In this document: one piece after another, positions 1 through 5,732 of the stretch
Layout of the letters: each line of letters opens with the position of its first letter
How positions within the stretch are numbered: position 1 is the stretch's first letter
Assembly: GCF_900089495.1 (NCBI RefSeq)
Contig: NZ_LT605203.1
Location: forward strand, 2,571,019 to 2,576,750
Source of the DNA: Thiomonas sp. X19
GTDB lineage: Bacteria > Pseudomonadota > Gammaproteobacteria > Burkholderiales > Burkholderiaceae_C
DNA length: 5,732 nucleotides
Direction of reading: 5' to 3'
Made by a program: the position numbers and the translations under genes
The notes under the pieces: model-generated
What the model saw: the letters and a program-made list of their open reading frames with translations, nothing else
Databases searched by the model: none
What the model was told of the DNA's origin: nothing

Positions 1-679
<679 letters not shown>

Positions 680-683
<4 letters not shown>

Positions 684-1513
684 GTCCCACCCCCGGCCGC
701 GGCCAGATGGGCAGGCGGCGAAACCGGCGCCGGGAGGTCGTCTTCGTCGTCGTCCTTGCCGAGATACGCCTCGATGACTTCCGGGTGGTTGCGAATGTGC
801 TCCGGCGCGCCTTCGGCGATCTTGCGCCCGAAGTTGATGCAGACGATGCTGTCGGTCACGTTCATCACCACGTTCATGTCGTGCTCCACCAGCAACACGC
901 TGATGCCCTGGTCACGCACCGCCAGAATGGTGCGGTTGAGCGCGGCGGATTCCTGGTCGTTCAGGCCCGCCGCCGGCTCATCGAGGATCAGCAGCCTGGG
1001 CTTGGCGATCAAGGCGCGCGCCAGTTCCACCCGGCGCTGCAGGCCGTAGGGCAAGGACGCCACGTCCTCGTCGGCCACCGTGTCGAGTTCGAGCCGCGCC
1101 AGCAGCTCGCGCACCTTGGCGCGCAGCTCCACCTCTTCGCGGCGCTGAAACGGCGTGCCCAGCAAGCCCTGCCACCAATGCTGGCGCGTTTGCAAGTGCA
1201 GGCCCGCCAACACATTCACCAGCACCGTCTGGCCGTAGAACAGCCGGATGGTCTGGAAGGTGCGGAAAATGCCGGCGCGGGCAATGCGGTGGGGCGCCCA
1301 TCCGGTGATGTCCCGGCCGCCCAGTTCGATGCGCCCTTCGGAAGGTTTGTAGACCCCGGTGATGAGGTTGAACGCCGTGGTCTTGCCCGCGCCGTTCGGC
1401 CCGATCAGCCCGACCACCTGCCCTTGCTCGACGGAAAAACTCAGGTCGCCCACCGCCTGCAAACCACCGAAGCGAATGCCCACGCCGTCCAGACGCAACA
1501 GCGCGCCGCTCAT
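680..1513 (-). CDS. livG: LIV/HAAT-family ABC transporter ATPase LivG
   Basis: This is the first cytoplasmic ATPase of the amino acid importer (277 residues), expected to pair with LivF under LivHM. Walker A is GPNGAGKTT (38-46), the Q-loop is RTFQ (84-87), the degenerate signature [15 protein letters not shown] (153-167) is typical of LivG, Walker B is [12 protein letters not shown] (173-184), and the switch His is His210 in VEHDMNVVM. The C-terminal LivG/branched-chain domain ends at PEVIEAYLG (243-251). After it comes an unusual tail of about 26 residues. The tail opens with an acidic run, KDDDEDD (252-258), and continues as a Pro/Ala/Gly-rich stretch with no recognisable domain. The start codon overlaps the livM stop (ATGA at 1510-1513) and the stop overlaps the livF start (680-683), so translation is probably coupled on both sides. 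The function is secure; the exact amino acid carried is not given by this subunit. Confidence 0.97.
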
Positions 1514-2457
1514 TCCTTCGCCTCCTGCGGCTGGGCGCGTGGCCAGATGCCCTGCGGGCGCAGCACCATCACCACCACCATGGCGATGCCGAACACGAAG
1601 TAGCGGTACTGCGCGAAGCCGCGGAAGGCCTGCGGCACGACGAACATCAGCGCGGTGCCCAGCAGCACCCCCGGGATCGACCCCTGCCCGCCCACCAGCA
1701 CGATGGCGAACAGCGTCACCGATTCGGTGAACACAAAAGCCCCGGGACTCACCGCGGCCATCAGCGTGGCGAACAGCGTGCCGCCGAAACCGGCCAGCCC
1801 CGCCCCCAGCGCGAAAGCCAGCACGCGGTAGGCGCGCGCATCGATGCCCATGGTCGTGGCGGCGAGCTGGTCGTGCTTGATGTAGAACAGCGTGCGGCCG
1901 AGGTGGGAGCGGTCGAGGTTGCGGATCAGCAGCAGCACCGCCGCGAACGCCAGCCAGTCGAGCCAGAACTGCGCGTTCTGGCTGGTGAGCTGCCAGCCGA
2001 ACAGGCTGGGCACGCCGATGCTGAAAATACCGTCGGCCCCGCCCGTGAGATGGCCGACGTTGTTGTCCAGCGCCAGGATGAAGATGGCGTTGAAGCCGAT
2101 GGTCGCCACCAGCAGGTAGTCGCCGCGCAGCTTCACGATGGGCGCCGCCAGCACCGCGCCGACGAGGGCCGCCACCAGCACCGCCAGCGGCCAGGTGGCG
2201 AAGATGGGCCAGTTGAACTGCGTGTTGAGCACGGCCGTGACGTACGCGCCCACGCCGAAGTACACCGCATGCCCCATGTCGAACATGCCCGCCCGCCCCA
2301 GCACGATGTCCTGGCTCAGGGCGACGATGGCATACACCGCGAACAGCGAGGCAATGAACACCCAGGTCTGGTCGAGCCCGAACGGCACCGCCAGCCCCAG
2401 CACCCAGAGCGCCGCGCCGACCCGGGGATTGCGCAACAGCGCGAGGATTGGTTTCAT
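1510..2457 (-). CDS. livM: LIV/HAAT-family ABC transporter permease LivM
   Basis: This is the second integral inner-membrane subunit, which forms the translocation path together with LivH. It has 315 residues, with long hydrophobic segments throughout that fit about eight to ten membrane helices. Family landmarks are [20 protein letters not shown] (53-72; most LivM proteins have GxxSLGHAAFF here, so this is a variant), [13 protein letters not shown] (110-122), LTGGADGI (137-144), and the cytoplasmic coupling loop starting [14 protein letters not shown] (184-197) and leading through MGIDARAYR (203-211) to GLAGFGG. The C-terminal end is VLRPQGIWP followed by a short charged tail. The reading frame stays open far upstream, across livH to about 3411, but only as an out-of-frame Arg/His-rich shadow. 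The true start is the ATG at 2455-2457, which overlaps the livH stop as ATGA. Downstream it overlaps livG in the same way. Confidence 0.96.
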   Translation of the reverse strand: MKPILALLRNPRVGAALWVLGLAVPFGLDQTWVFIASLFAVYAIVALSQDIVLGRAGMFDMGHAVYFGVGAYVTAVLNTQFNWPIFATWPLAVLVAALVGAVLAAPIVKLRGDYLLVATIGFNAIFILALDNNVGHLTGGADGIFSIGVPSLFGWQLTSQNAQFWLDWLAFAAVLLLIRNLDRSHLGRTLFYIKHDQLAATTMGIDARAYRVLAFALGAGLAGFGGTLFATLMAAVSPGAFVFTESVTLFAIVLVGGQGSIPGVLLGTALMFVVPQAFRGFAQYRYFVFGIAMVVVMVLRPQGIWPRAQPQEAKE

Positions 2458-3359
2458 ACCTTCTCCGCCACGCGTTCGCCGAGCAGCCCGGACGGCCGCA
2501 CCAGCAGGATGCCGATCAGCAGGGCGAAGGTGATGGCCTCCTGCCACGAGCTCGACATGAAACCCGCGGCAAAGGCGTTGAACAGCCCCAGCAGCACCCC
2601 GCCGAGCATGGCCCCCGGAATGTTGCCGATGCCGCCGATGATGGCGGCGATGAAGGCGTTGAGTCCGTAGGTCCAGCCCATCGTGAAGTACACCTGCCGG
2701 TAGTACAGGCCGATGAACAGGCCGCCCACCGCGCCGATGGCCGGGCCGATGATGAACACGCTGGAAATCACCCGGTTGACGTTGATGCCCATCAGCCGCG
2801 CCGCGTCCTGGTCGCTCGCTGCCGCGCGCATCGCCGTGCCGTAGCGCGTGTGGTGCACGAACCAGTACAGGATGGCCATGAGCACGGCCGAGCCCAGCAT
2901 GATCAGCACCTGCACCAGGTCGATGCGGGCACCGCCGAAGGTCCAATGCATGGCCGGCAGCAAATGGCTCGGGAACACCTTGAGCTGCGGCCCCCAGATG
3001 AGCATGATGCCATTCTCGATGAACAGCGAGGCGCCCAGCGCCGACACCACGGCCGAGAGCCGGTCGGCCTTGCGCAGCGGCCTGTAGGCCGTGAACTCCA
3101 GCACCAGTCCGGCAGCGGCAACGACCACGGCCGCCAGGATGAACGCCGCCCCCACCAGCAGCAAATGGCTCTGCCCGCTGCCGGCCCCCGAGCCCAGGGC
3201 GACGAGGCCGATGTAGGCGCCGAAAATGCACAGGTCGCCATGGGCGAAATTGATCAGCCTGAGCACACCGTAGACCATGGTGTAGCCCAGGGCGATCAGG
3301 GCATAGATGCCACCGACCGTCAGACCGTTGACCAGCTGCTGCAGCACGATGCCGAGCAT
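2454..3359 (-). CDS. livH: LIV/HAAT-family ABC transporter permease LivH
   Basis: This is the first integral inner-membrane subunit of the importer, 301 residues and highly hydrophobic. It shows the family hallmarks QQLVNGLTVGGIYALIALGY (7-26) and INFAHGD (36-42), then AYRPLRKADRLSAVVSALG (91-109). The ATPase-coupling loop HTRYGTAMRAAASDQDAARL (170-189) runs into MGINVNR (190-196). Near the C-terminus are IIGGIGNIPGAMLGG and the ending [16 protein letters not shown]. The frame is open 21 codons further upstream, but I chose the ATG at 3357-3359. It gives the normal family N-terminus and lies eight bases after a strong Shine-Dalgarno (GAGGGG, complement of 3368-3373). The upstream extension would also run into the intercistronic inverted repeat. 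The stop overlaps the livM start as ATGA. It is the first gene of the tightly coupled livHMGF block, 100 bp downstream of livK. Confidence 0.96.
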   Translation of the reverse strand: MLGIVLQQLVNGLTVGGIYALIALGYTMVYGVLRLINFAHGDLCIFGAYIGLVALGSGAGSGQSHLLLVGAAFILAAVVVAAAGLVLEFTAYRPLRKADRLSAVVSALGASLFIENGIMLIWGPQLKVFPSHLLPAMHWTFGGARIDLVQVLIMLGSAVLMAILYWFVHHTRYGTAMRAAASDQDAARLMGINVNRVISSVFIIGPAIGAVGGLFIGLYYRQVYFTMGWTYGLNAFIAAIIGGIGNIPGAMLGGVLLGLFNAFAAGFMSSSWQEAITFALLIGILLVRPSGLLGERVAEKV

Positions 3360-3366
3360 GAGCGCG

Positions 3367-3377
3367 TCCCCTCTTTC
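3367..3377 (-). promoter_or_regulatory. Ribosome-binding site of livH
   Basis: The complement reads GAAAGAGGGGA, with the GAGGGG core ending eight bases before the ATG at 3359. This decides the livH start against the longer open frame. It gives livH its own translation initiation, in contrast to livM, livG and livF, which use stop/start overlaps. Confidence 0.75.
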
Positions 3378-3390
3378 TTGTTTTGATGGG

Positions 3391-3430
3391 GGTCGGGCGT
3401 GGCGCGCGCACAGCCGCGCCACGCCCGACC
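3391..3430 (-). repeat. Perfect 16-bp inverted repeat between livK and livH (intercistronic stem-loop)
   Basis: The arms 3391-3406 (GGTCGGGCGTGGCGCG) and 3415-3430 (CGCGCCACGCCCGACC) are perfect reverse complements around an 8-base loop. The G+C-rich stem would form a very stable RNA hairpin 29 bases after the livK stop and 31 bases before the livH start codon. No T-run follows on the minus strand, where the next bases are CCCCATCAAAACAAG, so it is not a classical intrinsic terminator. By analogy with the REP hairpins between the binding-protein gene and the permease genes of the E. coli maltose and histidine operons, it probably protects the 3' end of livK mRNA or causes partial termination. 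Either would make LivK more abundant than LivHMGF. The role is inferred; the structure is read directly from the sequence. Confidence 0.85.
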
Positions 3431-3431
3431 T

Positions 3432-3447
3432 GCCCCTGTGCCGGGGC
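3432..3447 (-). repeat. Small 5-bp-stem inverted repeat next to the livK-livH hairpin
   Basis: GCCCC at 3432-3436 pairs with GGGGC at 3443-3447 across a 6-base loop. It lies between the livK stop and the large hairpin, so the two could stack as tandem stem-loops in the transcript. It is short enough to be fortuitous in G+C-rich DNA. Confidence 0.4.
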
Positions 3448-3459
3448 TCGGGTGGATGT

Positions 3460-4608
3460 TTACTGGGTCACGGCCGCCGGCGGATAGGTGATCTTGTACC
3501 CGCCGCTCGGGGTGATCTCGAACGCCACATACGGGCTGCCGGTGCGCTCGCCCACGGCATTCCAGGAGAACGTCCCGGTCAGTCCCTCGAAATGCTTCAA
3601 TTCGTGCAAGGCTGGAATCAACTTGGCCGGCTCCACGCTCTTGATCTTCTCGGCGGTATCGAGAATGGCGCGGAAACCATCGGCGTTGGTCAGCGTGAAA
3701 ATGCTGGGCGGCTCGTGGCCGTAGGCGGCCTTGAACTGGGTGAGGAATTCCTTGGCCGCCGGATACGGCAAGTCCTGCGGCGCCGGCACGTTGATGATCA
3801 CCGCACCCGCCGCCGCGTTGCCGGCAATCTTGGCAAAGGCCACATTCTGGTTCGCATCGCCGCCAACGAACTTGGCTTTCATGCCCAACTGCGCCATTTG
3901 CGCCTTGATCAAACCGCCGTCGGTGTAATAGCCCGAGAAGTACACCACCTGCGGGTGCAGGGCATTGAGCTTGGTCAGCACCGGGGTGTAGTTCTGCGAT
4001 CCGGCACTGATGTAAGCCTTGTCGAGCACGTCGATGCCGTCCTTCTTCGCATCCGCCACCACCGCATCGGCCAGGCCCGTGGCGAAGCTGGAGTGGTCGG
4101 TCACCACGGCGATGCGCTTGTCACCCATGGCCTTGAAATAACCGGCGGTGAACAAGGCTTCGGCGCTGTTGGGCGGCGCGTTGCGGAAAAAAGTCTTGTA
4201 GTTGCGCTGCGTCAGTTCGTCGCTGGTGCCGTCGGAGGTCTGAATGACGTTGGCGCGCGCGTAGATCGGCTCGGCGGCCAGCGCAGCGCCGCTGGTGTAG
4301 CTGCCGATCACGGCGAGCACGCCGTCGTTCACCAGTTGCCGCGCGCAAATCGCGGCCGCAGCGGCTTCACCCTGGTCGTCGCAGACCTTCACGTCCAGCG
4401 GGTGGCCGAGCAGGCCGCCCTTGGCATTGGTCTGCTTCACCAGCAGTTTCACGGCATCGGCAATGCCTTGGCCTTCGTTGGCGTACTGGCCGGTGATCGG
4501 CGCCTGCACGCCGATCTTGATGGGCGAAGCCGCGAAGGCCTGGGAAGCAGCCAGGCAAGGGCCGGCTGTGGCCAGGGTGAGAAGAAGCGTTTTGGACAGG
4601 TGTCGCAT
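3460..4608 (-). CDS. livK: Periplasmic amino acid-binding protein of LIV/HAAT type (LivK-like)
   Basis: This is the soluble periplasmic receptor that delivers an amino acid to LivHM, 382 residues, family Peripla_BP_6. A Sec signal peptide covers residues 1-26: basic MRHLSK, a hydrophobic core, and a cleavage site AFA|AS. Cys18 lies inside it without a lipobox, so this is not a lipoprotein. The mature protein starts SPIKIGVQAPITGQYANEGQ (28-47). Cys76 and Cys88 match the disulfide pair common in LIV-binding proteins. The ligand-site segment IGSYTSGAALAAEPIYA (101-117) is followed by TSDGTSDELTQR (124-135), which corresponds to the family's SPxATxPELT. YTPVLTKL (207-214) and FSGYYTDGG (224-232) belong to the second lobe. 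The start is fixed by AGGAG seven bases upstream and by the signal peptide; the frame itself is open further upstream. The family binds Leu/Ile/Val but also many other amino acids. The divergent putA makes proline a candidate, which the sequence cannot prove. Confidence 0.94.
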   Translation of the reverse strand: MRHLSKTLLLTLATAGPCLAASQAFAASPIKIGVQAPITGQYANEGQGIADAVKLLVKQTNAKGGLLGHPLDVKVCDDQGEAAAAAICARQLVNDGVLAVIGSYTSGAALAAEPIYARANVIQTSDGTSDELTQRNYKTFFRNAPPNSAEALFTAGYFKAMGDKRIAVVTDHSSFATGLADAVVADAKKDGIDVLDKAYISAGSQNYTPVLTKLNALHPQVVYFSGYYTDGGLIKAQMAQLGMKAKFVGGDANQNVAFAKIAGNAAAGAVIINVPAPQDLPYPAAKEFLTQFKAAYGHEPPSIFTLTNADGFRAILDTAEKIKSVEPAKLIPALHELKHFEGLTGTFSWNAVGERTGSPYVAFEITPSGGYKITYPPAAVTQ

Positions 4609-4614
4609 GCTTTG

Positions 4615-4622
4615 TCTCCTTA
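4615..4622 (-). promoter_or_regulatory. Ribosome-binding site of livK
   Basis: The complement reads TAAGGAGA, with the AGGAG core seven bases before the ATG at 4608. It is the strongest Shine-Dalgarno in the window. This fits the high expression expected of a periplasmic binding protein, and it selects this start over any upstream one. Confidence 0.85.
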
Positions 4623-4645
4623 TTTGATCGTTGTTTGAAGGGAAA

Positions 4646-4660
4646 GGCCGCAATCGGGCC
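4646..4660 (-). promoter_or_regulatory. Weak imperfect hairpin in the livK leader, followed by T/C-rich sequence
   Basis: On the minus strand, GGCCCG and CGGCC can pair around ATTG with one bulged base, and the hairpin is followed by TTTCCCTT. It lies about 38 bases before the livK start. It resembles a poor attenuator or terminator. The stem is only five pairs and the T-run is interrupted, so it may mean nothing. Confidence 0.2.
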
Positions 4661-4667
4661 GTTGTTC

Positions 4668-4687
4668 GCAGCGGCAAGCGCCGCTGC
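4668..4687 (-). repeat. Perfect 8-bp inverted repeat in the livK leader
   Basis: GCAGCGGC (4668-4675) and GCCGCTGC (4680-4687) are perfect reverse complements around a 4-base loop, so the RNA would form a stable tetraloop hairpin about 60 bases upstream of the livK start. It could influence the livK leader transcript or be a protein-binding site. No T-run follows it on either strand. The function is unknown. Confidence 0.5.
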
Positions 4688-4766
4688 CTAGCACCAGCCC
4701 GTTGATGCGCAGTCCCAGGCAGGCGACAGAGCTCCAGCGGACGGCAAAAGATGAAGCGCACCTCCG

Positions 4767-4796
4767 ATTCCAACCCGGCATGAGGGGCGCACTCAA
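4767..4796 (-). promoter_or_regulatory. Candidate sigma70-type promoter for livKHMGF (weak)
   Basis: On the minus strand, TTGAGT (complement of 4791-4796) and TGGAAT (complement of 4767-4772) are separated by 18 bases; each matches four of six consensus bases. Transcription would start near 4760, giving a leader of about 150 bases that contains the two leader hairpins. It is no better than several chance matches, and the A+T-rich stretch nearer putA is a competing location. Confidence 0.22.
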
Positions 4797-4864
4797 CACG
4801 GCATATGCCTGCGAACACATGCTCCGACTTGCCGGGCATGGCATGCACGGTGTCGAAATTGACT

Positions 4865-4880
4865 CGCGACGCGCATCGCG
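4865..4880. repeat. Near-palindrome CGCGACGCGCATCGCG
   Basis: This 16-bp sequence equals its own reverse complement except for one symmetric pair of positions. The arms CGCGA and TCGCG are perfect. It has the size and symmetry of a dimeric regulator's operator, but it is built only from common G+C-rich words and matches no operator I recognise. Confidence 0.3.
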
Positions 4881-5003
4881 TTTTGGCGCCGACAGGGTTG
4901 TCGACGGCGTGCGCCGTTCGCCGCGTCTTTCGTCGCTTGGATCAAGCACGCAGGTTCAGACTGGCGTCGAGCCATCAACACGCACGGATCTGAGGCGGCG
5001 CAC

Positions 5004-5015
5004 CGCAGGCCTGCG
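5004..5015. repeat. Perfect 12-bp palindrome CGCAGGCCTGCG
   Basis: This uninterrupted 12-bp palindrome lies exactly where the intergenic region changes from G+C-rich to A+T-rich. It abuts the -10-like element of a possible leftward promoter (5018-5047). As an RNA it could form only a tight hairpin, so a DNA-binding dimer is the likelier reader if it is functional. No regulator can be named. Confidence 0.4.
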
Positions 5016-5017
5016 AA

Positions 5018-5047
5018 AATATCGATAAGCACCGCCATGACGTTCAA
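5018..5047 (-). promoter_or_regulatory. Candidate leftward promoter in the A+T-rich zone (weak)
   Basis: On the minus strand, TTGAAC (complement of 5042-5047) is followed after 18 bases by GATATT (complement of 5018-5023), four of six matches each. It would start liv transcription about 400 bases before livK, just beside the 12-bp palindrome. The A+T-rich setting favours it; the long leader argues against it. Confidence 0.22.
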
Positions 5048-5093
5048 AAGTTATACCGCTCAACGAATAAAGGTAGCACCAAATGGACCACAC

Positions 5094-5099
5094 TAAAAT
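5094..5099 (+). promoter_or_regulatory. Candidate -10 element of the putA promoter
   Basis: TAAAAT matches five of six bases of the sigma70 -10 consensus and lies in the A+T-rich zone 68 bases before the putA ATG. No good -35 element is found 16-18 bases upstream, so the promoter may need an activator or may lie elsewhere, for example around TTTACT at 5109-5114. If this one is used, both repeat copies lie in the 5' untranslated region just downstream of the start of transcription. Confidence 0.25.
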
Positions 5100-5121
5100 A
5101 GATCTAGGTTTACTTTTTCAA

Positions 5122-5137
5122 CAAAAGGTGCAACCAT
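5122..5137 (+). promoter_or_regulatory. Putative PutA operator, copy 1 (16-bp direct repeat)
   Basis: CAAAAGGTGCAACCAT occurs here and again, identically, at 5154-5169. It contains TGCAAC, the reverse complement of GTTGCA, the core bound by the ribbon-helix-helix domain of E. coli PutA. The flanks extend the core to GGTTGCACC on the minus strand. Position upstream of putA and duplication both support an operator. Binding is inferred, not shown. Confidence 0.65.
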
Positions 5138-5153
5138 TCTAGGCTCAAACATG

Positions 5154-5169
5154 CAAAAGGTGCAACCAT
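5154..5169 (+). promoter_or_regulatory. Putative PutA operator, copy 2, overlapping the putA ribosome-binding site and start
   Basis: This is the second exact copy of the 16-bp repeat, 32 bp after the first. That is close to three helical turns, so both copies face the same side of the DNA. Its AAAAGG part is the only Shine-Dalgarno-like element for putA (seven bases before the ATG), and its last two bases are the first two of the start codon. A PutA dimer bound here would lie directly on the putA initiation region. Confidence 0.65.
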
Positions 5170-5732
5170 GCCAGTGACGACCATCGGTGTAAAAATTGAT
5201 GACCATGTTCGTCTTCGTATCAAATCTGCGGCTGAGGCGCATGGACGCACGCCGCATTTCGTCGTTAAGCAGATGATCCTGCAAGGGCTGGAGCGGCTCG
5301 AACGTGGAGACGCGCTGGAGGCCGACCCGCATGATGGTGAGCTCAAGCCCCCGCCGCAGGAAGACCATCCAGCATCCCCGGTCATGCCGTTTCTCGATCT
5401 GGCGCAGGACGTGCAACCGCAAACCGTGCTGCGCGCGGCCATCACCGCGGCCTATCGCAGGCCCGAGCCCGAGTGTGTCCCCGCCCTCCTCTCCCAAGCT
5501 ACCCTGCCTCCGAAACTGGCTGCGGCGGCGCAGGATACCGCCCGCAGCCTCGCCACCAAACTGCGTGCCAAACGCACGCGCGGCGTCGTCGAAGCGCTGC
5601 TGCAGGAGTACGCACTGTCAAGCCAGGAAGGAATAGCCCTGATGTGCCTGGCCGAGGCGCTGTTGCGCATCCCCGACACCGCCACGCGTGACGCATTGAT
5701 CCGCGACAAGATCTGCTCCGGCGACTGGCAAA
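5168..5732 (+). CDS. putA: Bifunctional proline dehydrogenase/P5C dehydrogenase and put repressor PutA (N-terminal part)
   Basis: PutA oxidises proline to pyrroline-5-carboxylate with FAD and then to glutamate with NAD+. Members with an N-terminal ribbon-helix-helix domain also bind DNA and repress put genes when proline is low. The frame is open from 5168 to the window end, 188 residues of an expected 1,200-1,350, so neither catalytic domain is visible. Residues 1-47 form the ribbon-helix-helix domain. The strand TTIGVKIDD (4-12) carries Thr5, Gly7 and Lys9, and RTPH (27-30) opens the second helix, all aligned with E. coli PutA. A Pro-rich linker (about 53-72) leads into the helical arm preceding the proline dehydrogenase barrel, with RAAITAAYRRPE (89-100), LSSQEGIALMCLAEALLRIP (150-169) and TRDALIRDKICSGDW (173-187), nearly as in E. 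coli. The ATG follows AAAAGG by seven bases; no upstream start is in frame. The gene is divergent from livKHMGF. Confidence 0.95.
   Translation, partial: MPVTTIGVKIDDHVRLRIKSAAEAHGRTPHFVVKQMILQGLERLERGDALEADPHDGELKPPPQEDHPASPVMPFLDLAQDVQPQTVLRAAITAAYRRPEPECVPALLSQATLPPKLAAAAQDTARSLATKLRAKRTRGVVEALLQEYALSSQEGIALMCLAEALLRIPDTATRDALIRDKICSGDWQ

Larger units (their letters stand above)
4609..5167. other. Divergent livK-putA intergenic control region (559 bp, no convincing gene)
   Basis: This gap separates the divergently transcribed livK and putA. From about 4609 to 5015 it is G+C-rich and holds several small inverted repeats. From about 5016 to 5160 it turns clearly A+T-rich, which is where promoter elements are most likely. 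Open frames of 60-110 codons exist on both strands (for example 4702-5028 plus and 4793-5047 minus). They are Arg/Ala-rich, overlap one another, lack good ribosome-binding sites and resemble nothing I recognise, so I do not call them genes. I see no tRNA, no insertion sequence end and no known riboswitch. Confidence 0.7.

Noticed and set aside
707..1603. Long plus-strand open frame of 298 codons opposite livG
   Set aside because: It is antisense to a gene with every ABC ATPase motif intact. Its product is His/Arg/Ala-rich low-complexity sequence of the kind produced by reading G+C-rich genes in the wrong frame.
2448..3386. Plus-strand open frame of 312 codons opposite livH
   Set aside because: It is antisense to livH and its product is rich in His, Gln, Asp and Arg with no recognisable domain. 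It has no ribosome-binding site worth noting and is a wrong-frame shadow.
1510..3411. A 633-residue minus-strand protein spanning livM and the livH region
   Set aside because: Only the last 315 residues are LivM. The upstream part is an Arg/His/Gly-rich frame overlapping livH out of frame. The ATGA overlap at 2454-2457 gives the true start, so this is not a fusion.
3391..3430. Intrinsic transcription terminator between livK and livH
   Set aside because: The stem is strong, but the minus-strand sequence after it is CCCCATCAAAACAAG, with no T-run. Full termination would also cut off the permease and ATPase genes of the same operon.
3307..4638. Plus-strand open frame of 443 codons opposite livK
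   Set aside because: Despite its length it mirrors livK exactly and shows no family motif, while livK has a signal peptide, ribosome-binding site and family motifs. Long antisense frames are common in G+C-rich DNA.
4793..5047. Small open frames in the livK-putA gap (also 4702-5028 and 4805-4993 on the plus strand, 4620-4949 on the minus strand)
   Set aside because: They overlap one another on both strands, are Arg- and Cys-rich without hydrophobic or helical pattern, lack ribosome-binding sites and resemble no known small protein.
5122..5169. Target-site duplication or transposon scar explaining the two 16-bp repeats
   Set aside because: The copies are only 32 bp apart, and the intervening 16 bp show no insertion-sequence ends or inverted repeats. 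The operator core and the overlap with the putA start give a better explanation, although a small tandem duplication of the initiation region remains possible as its origin.

Overview
The window is G+C-rich chromosomal DNA with bacterial operon architecture. It looks like a proteobacterium, most likely a betaproteobacterium of the Burkholderiales type. That placement is an inference from composition, from the protein flavour and from a PutA that begins with a ribbon-helix-helix repressor domain. I cannot name a genus.

Layout. Positions 1-4608 hold a complete-looking hydrophobic amino acid (HAAT/LIV-type) ABC transporter operon on the minus strand. Transcription runs from right to left: livK (periplasmic binding protein, 3460-4608), livH (permease, 2454-3359), livM (permease, 1510-2457), livG (ATPase, 680-1513) and livF (ATPase, 1-683, C-terminus cut by the window edge). 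livH, livM, livG and livF are joined by three identical 4-bp ATGA stop/start overlaps. livK is separated from livH by 100 bp that contain a perfect 16-bp-stem inverted repeat. Positions 4609-5167 (559 bp) are a divergent intergenic region. Its livK side is G+C-rich with several small inverted repeats and no convincing gene, and from about 5016 its putA side is A+T-rich. putA starts at 5168 on the plus strand and runs off the right edge, with 188 codons visible.

How the parts work together. LivK captures an amino acid in the periplasm, LivH and LivM form the membrane channel, and LivG and LivF hydrolyse ATP. PutA oxidises proline to glutamate and, in trifunctional members, also represses the put genes when proline is absent. 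The most interesting point is in front of putA. A 16-bp sequence (CAAAAGGTGCAACCAT) occurs twice, exactly 32 bp apart. Each copy contains TGCAAC, the reverse complement of GTTGCA, which is the core recognised by the PutA ribbon-helix-helix domain in Escherichia coli. The second copy overlaps the putA ribosome-binding site and start codon. PutA's DNA-contacting residues (Thr5, Gly7, Lys9, Thr28-Pro29-His30) are all present. This suggests an autoregulated putA. It also raises the possibility that the divergent LIV-type transporter takes the place that the Na+/proline symporter gene putP has in enterobacteria. The operator reading is well supported by the sequence. Proline as the transporter's substrate and joint control of the liv operon are hypotheses.

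No RNA genes, mobile elements, CRISPR arrays or broken genes were seen. Apart from the put/liv control arrangement, the region is a conventional transporter operon.
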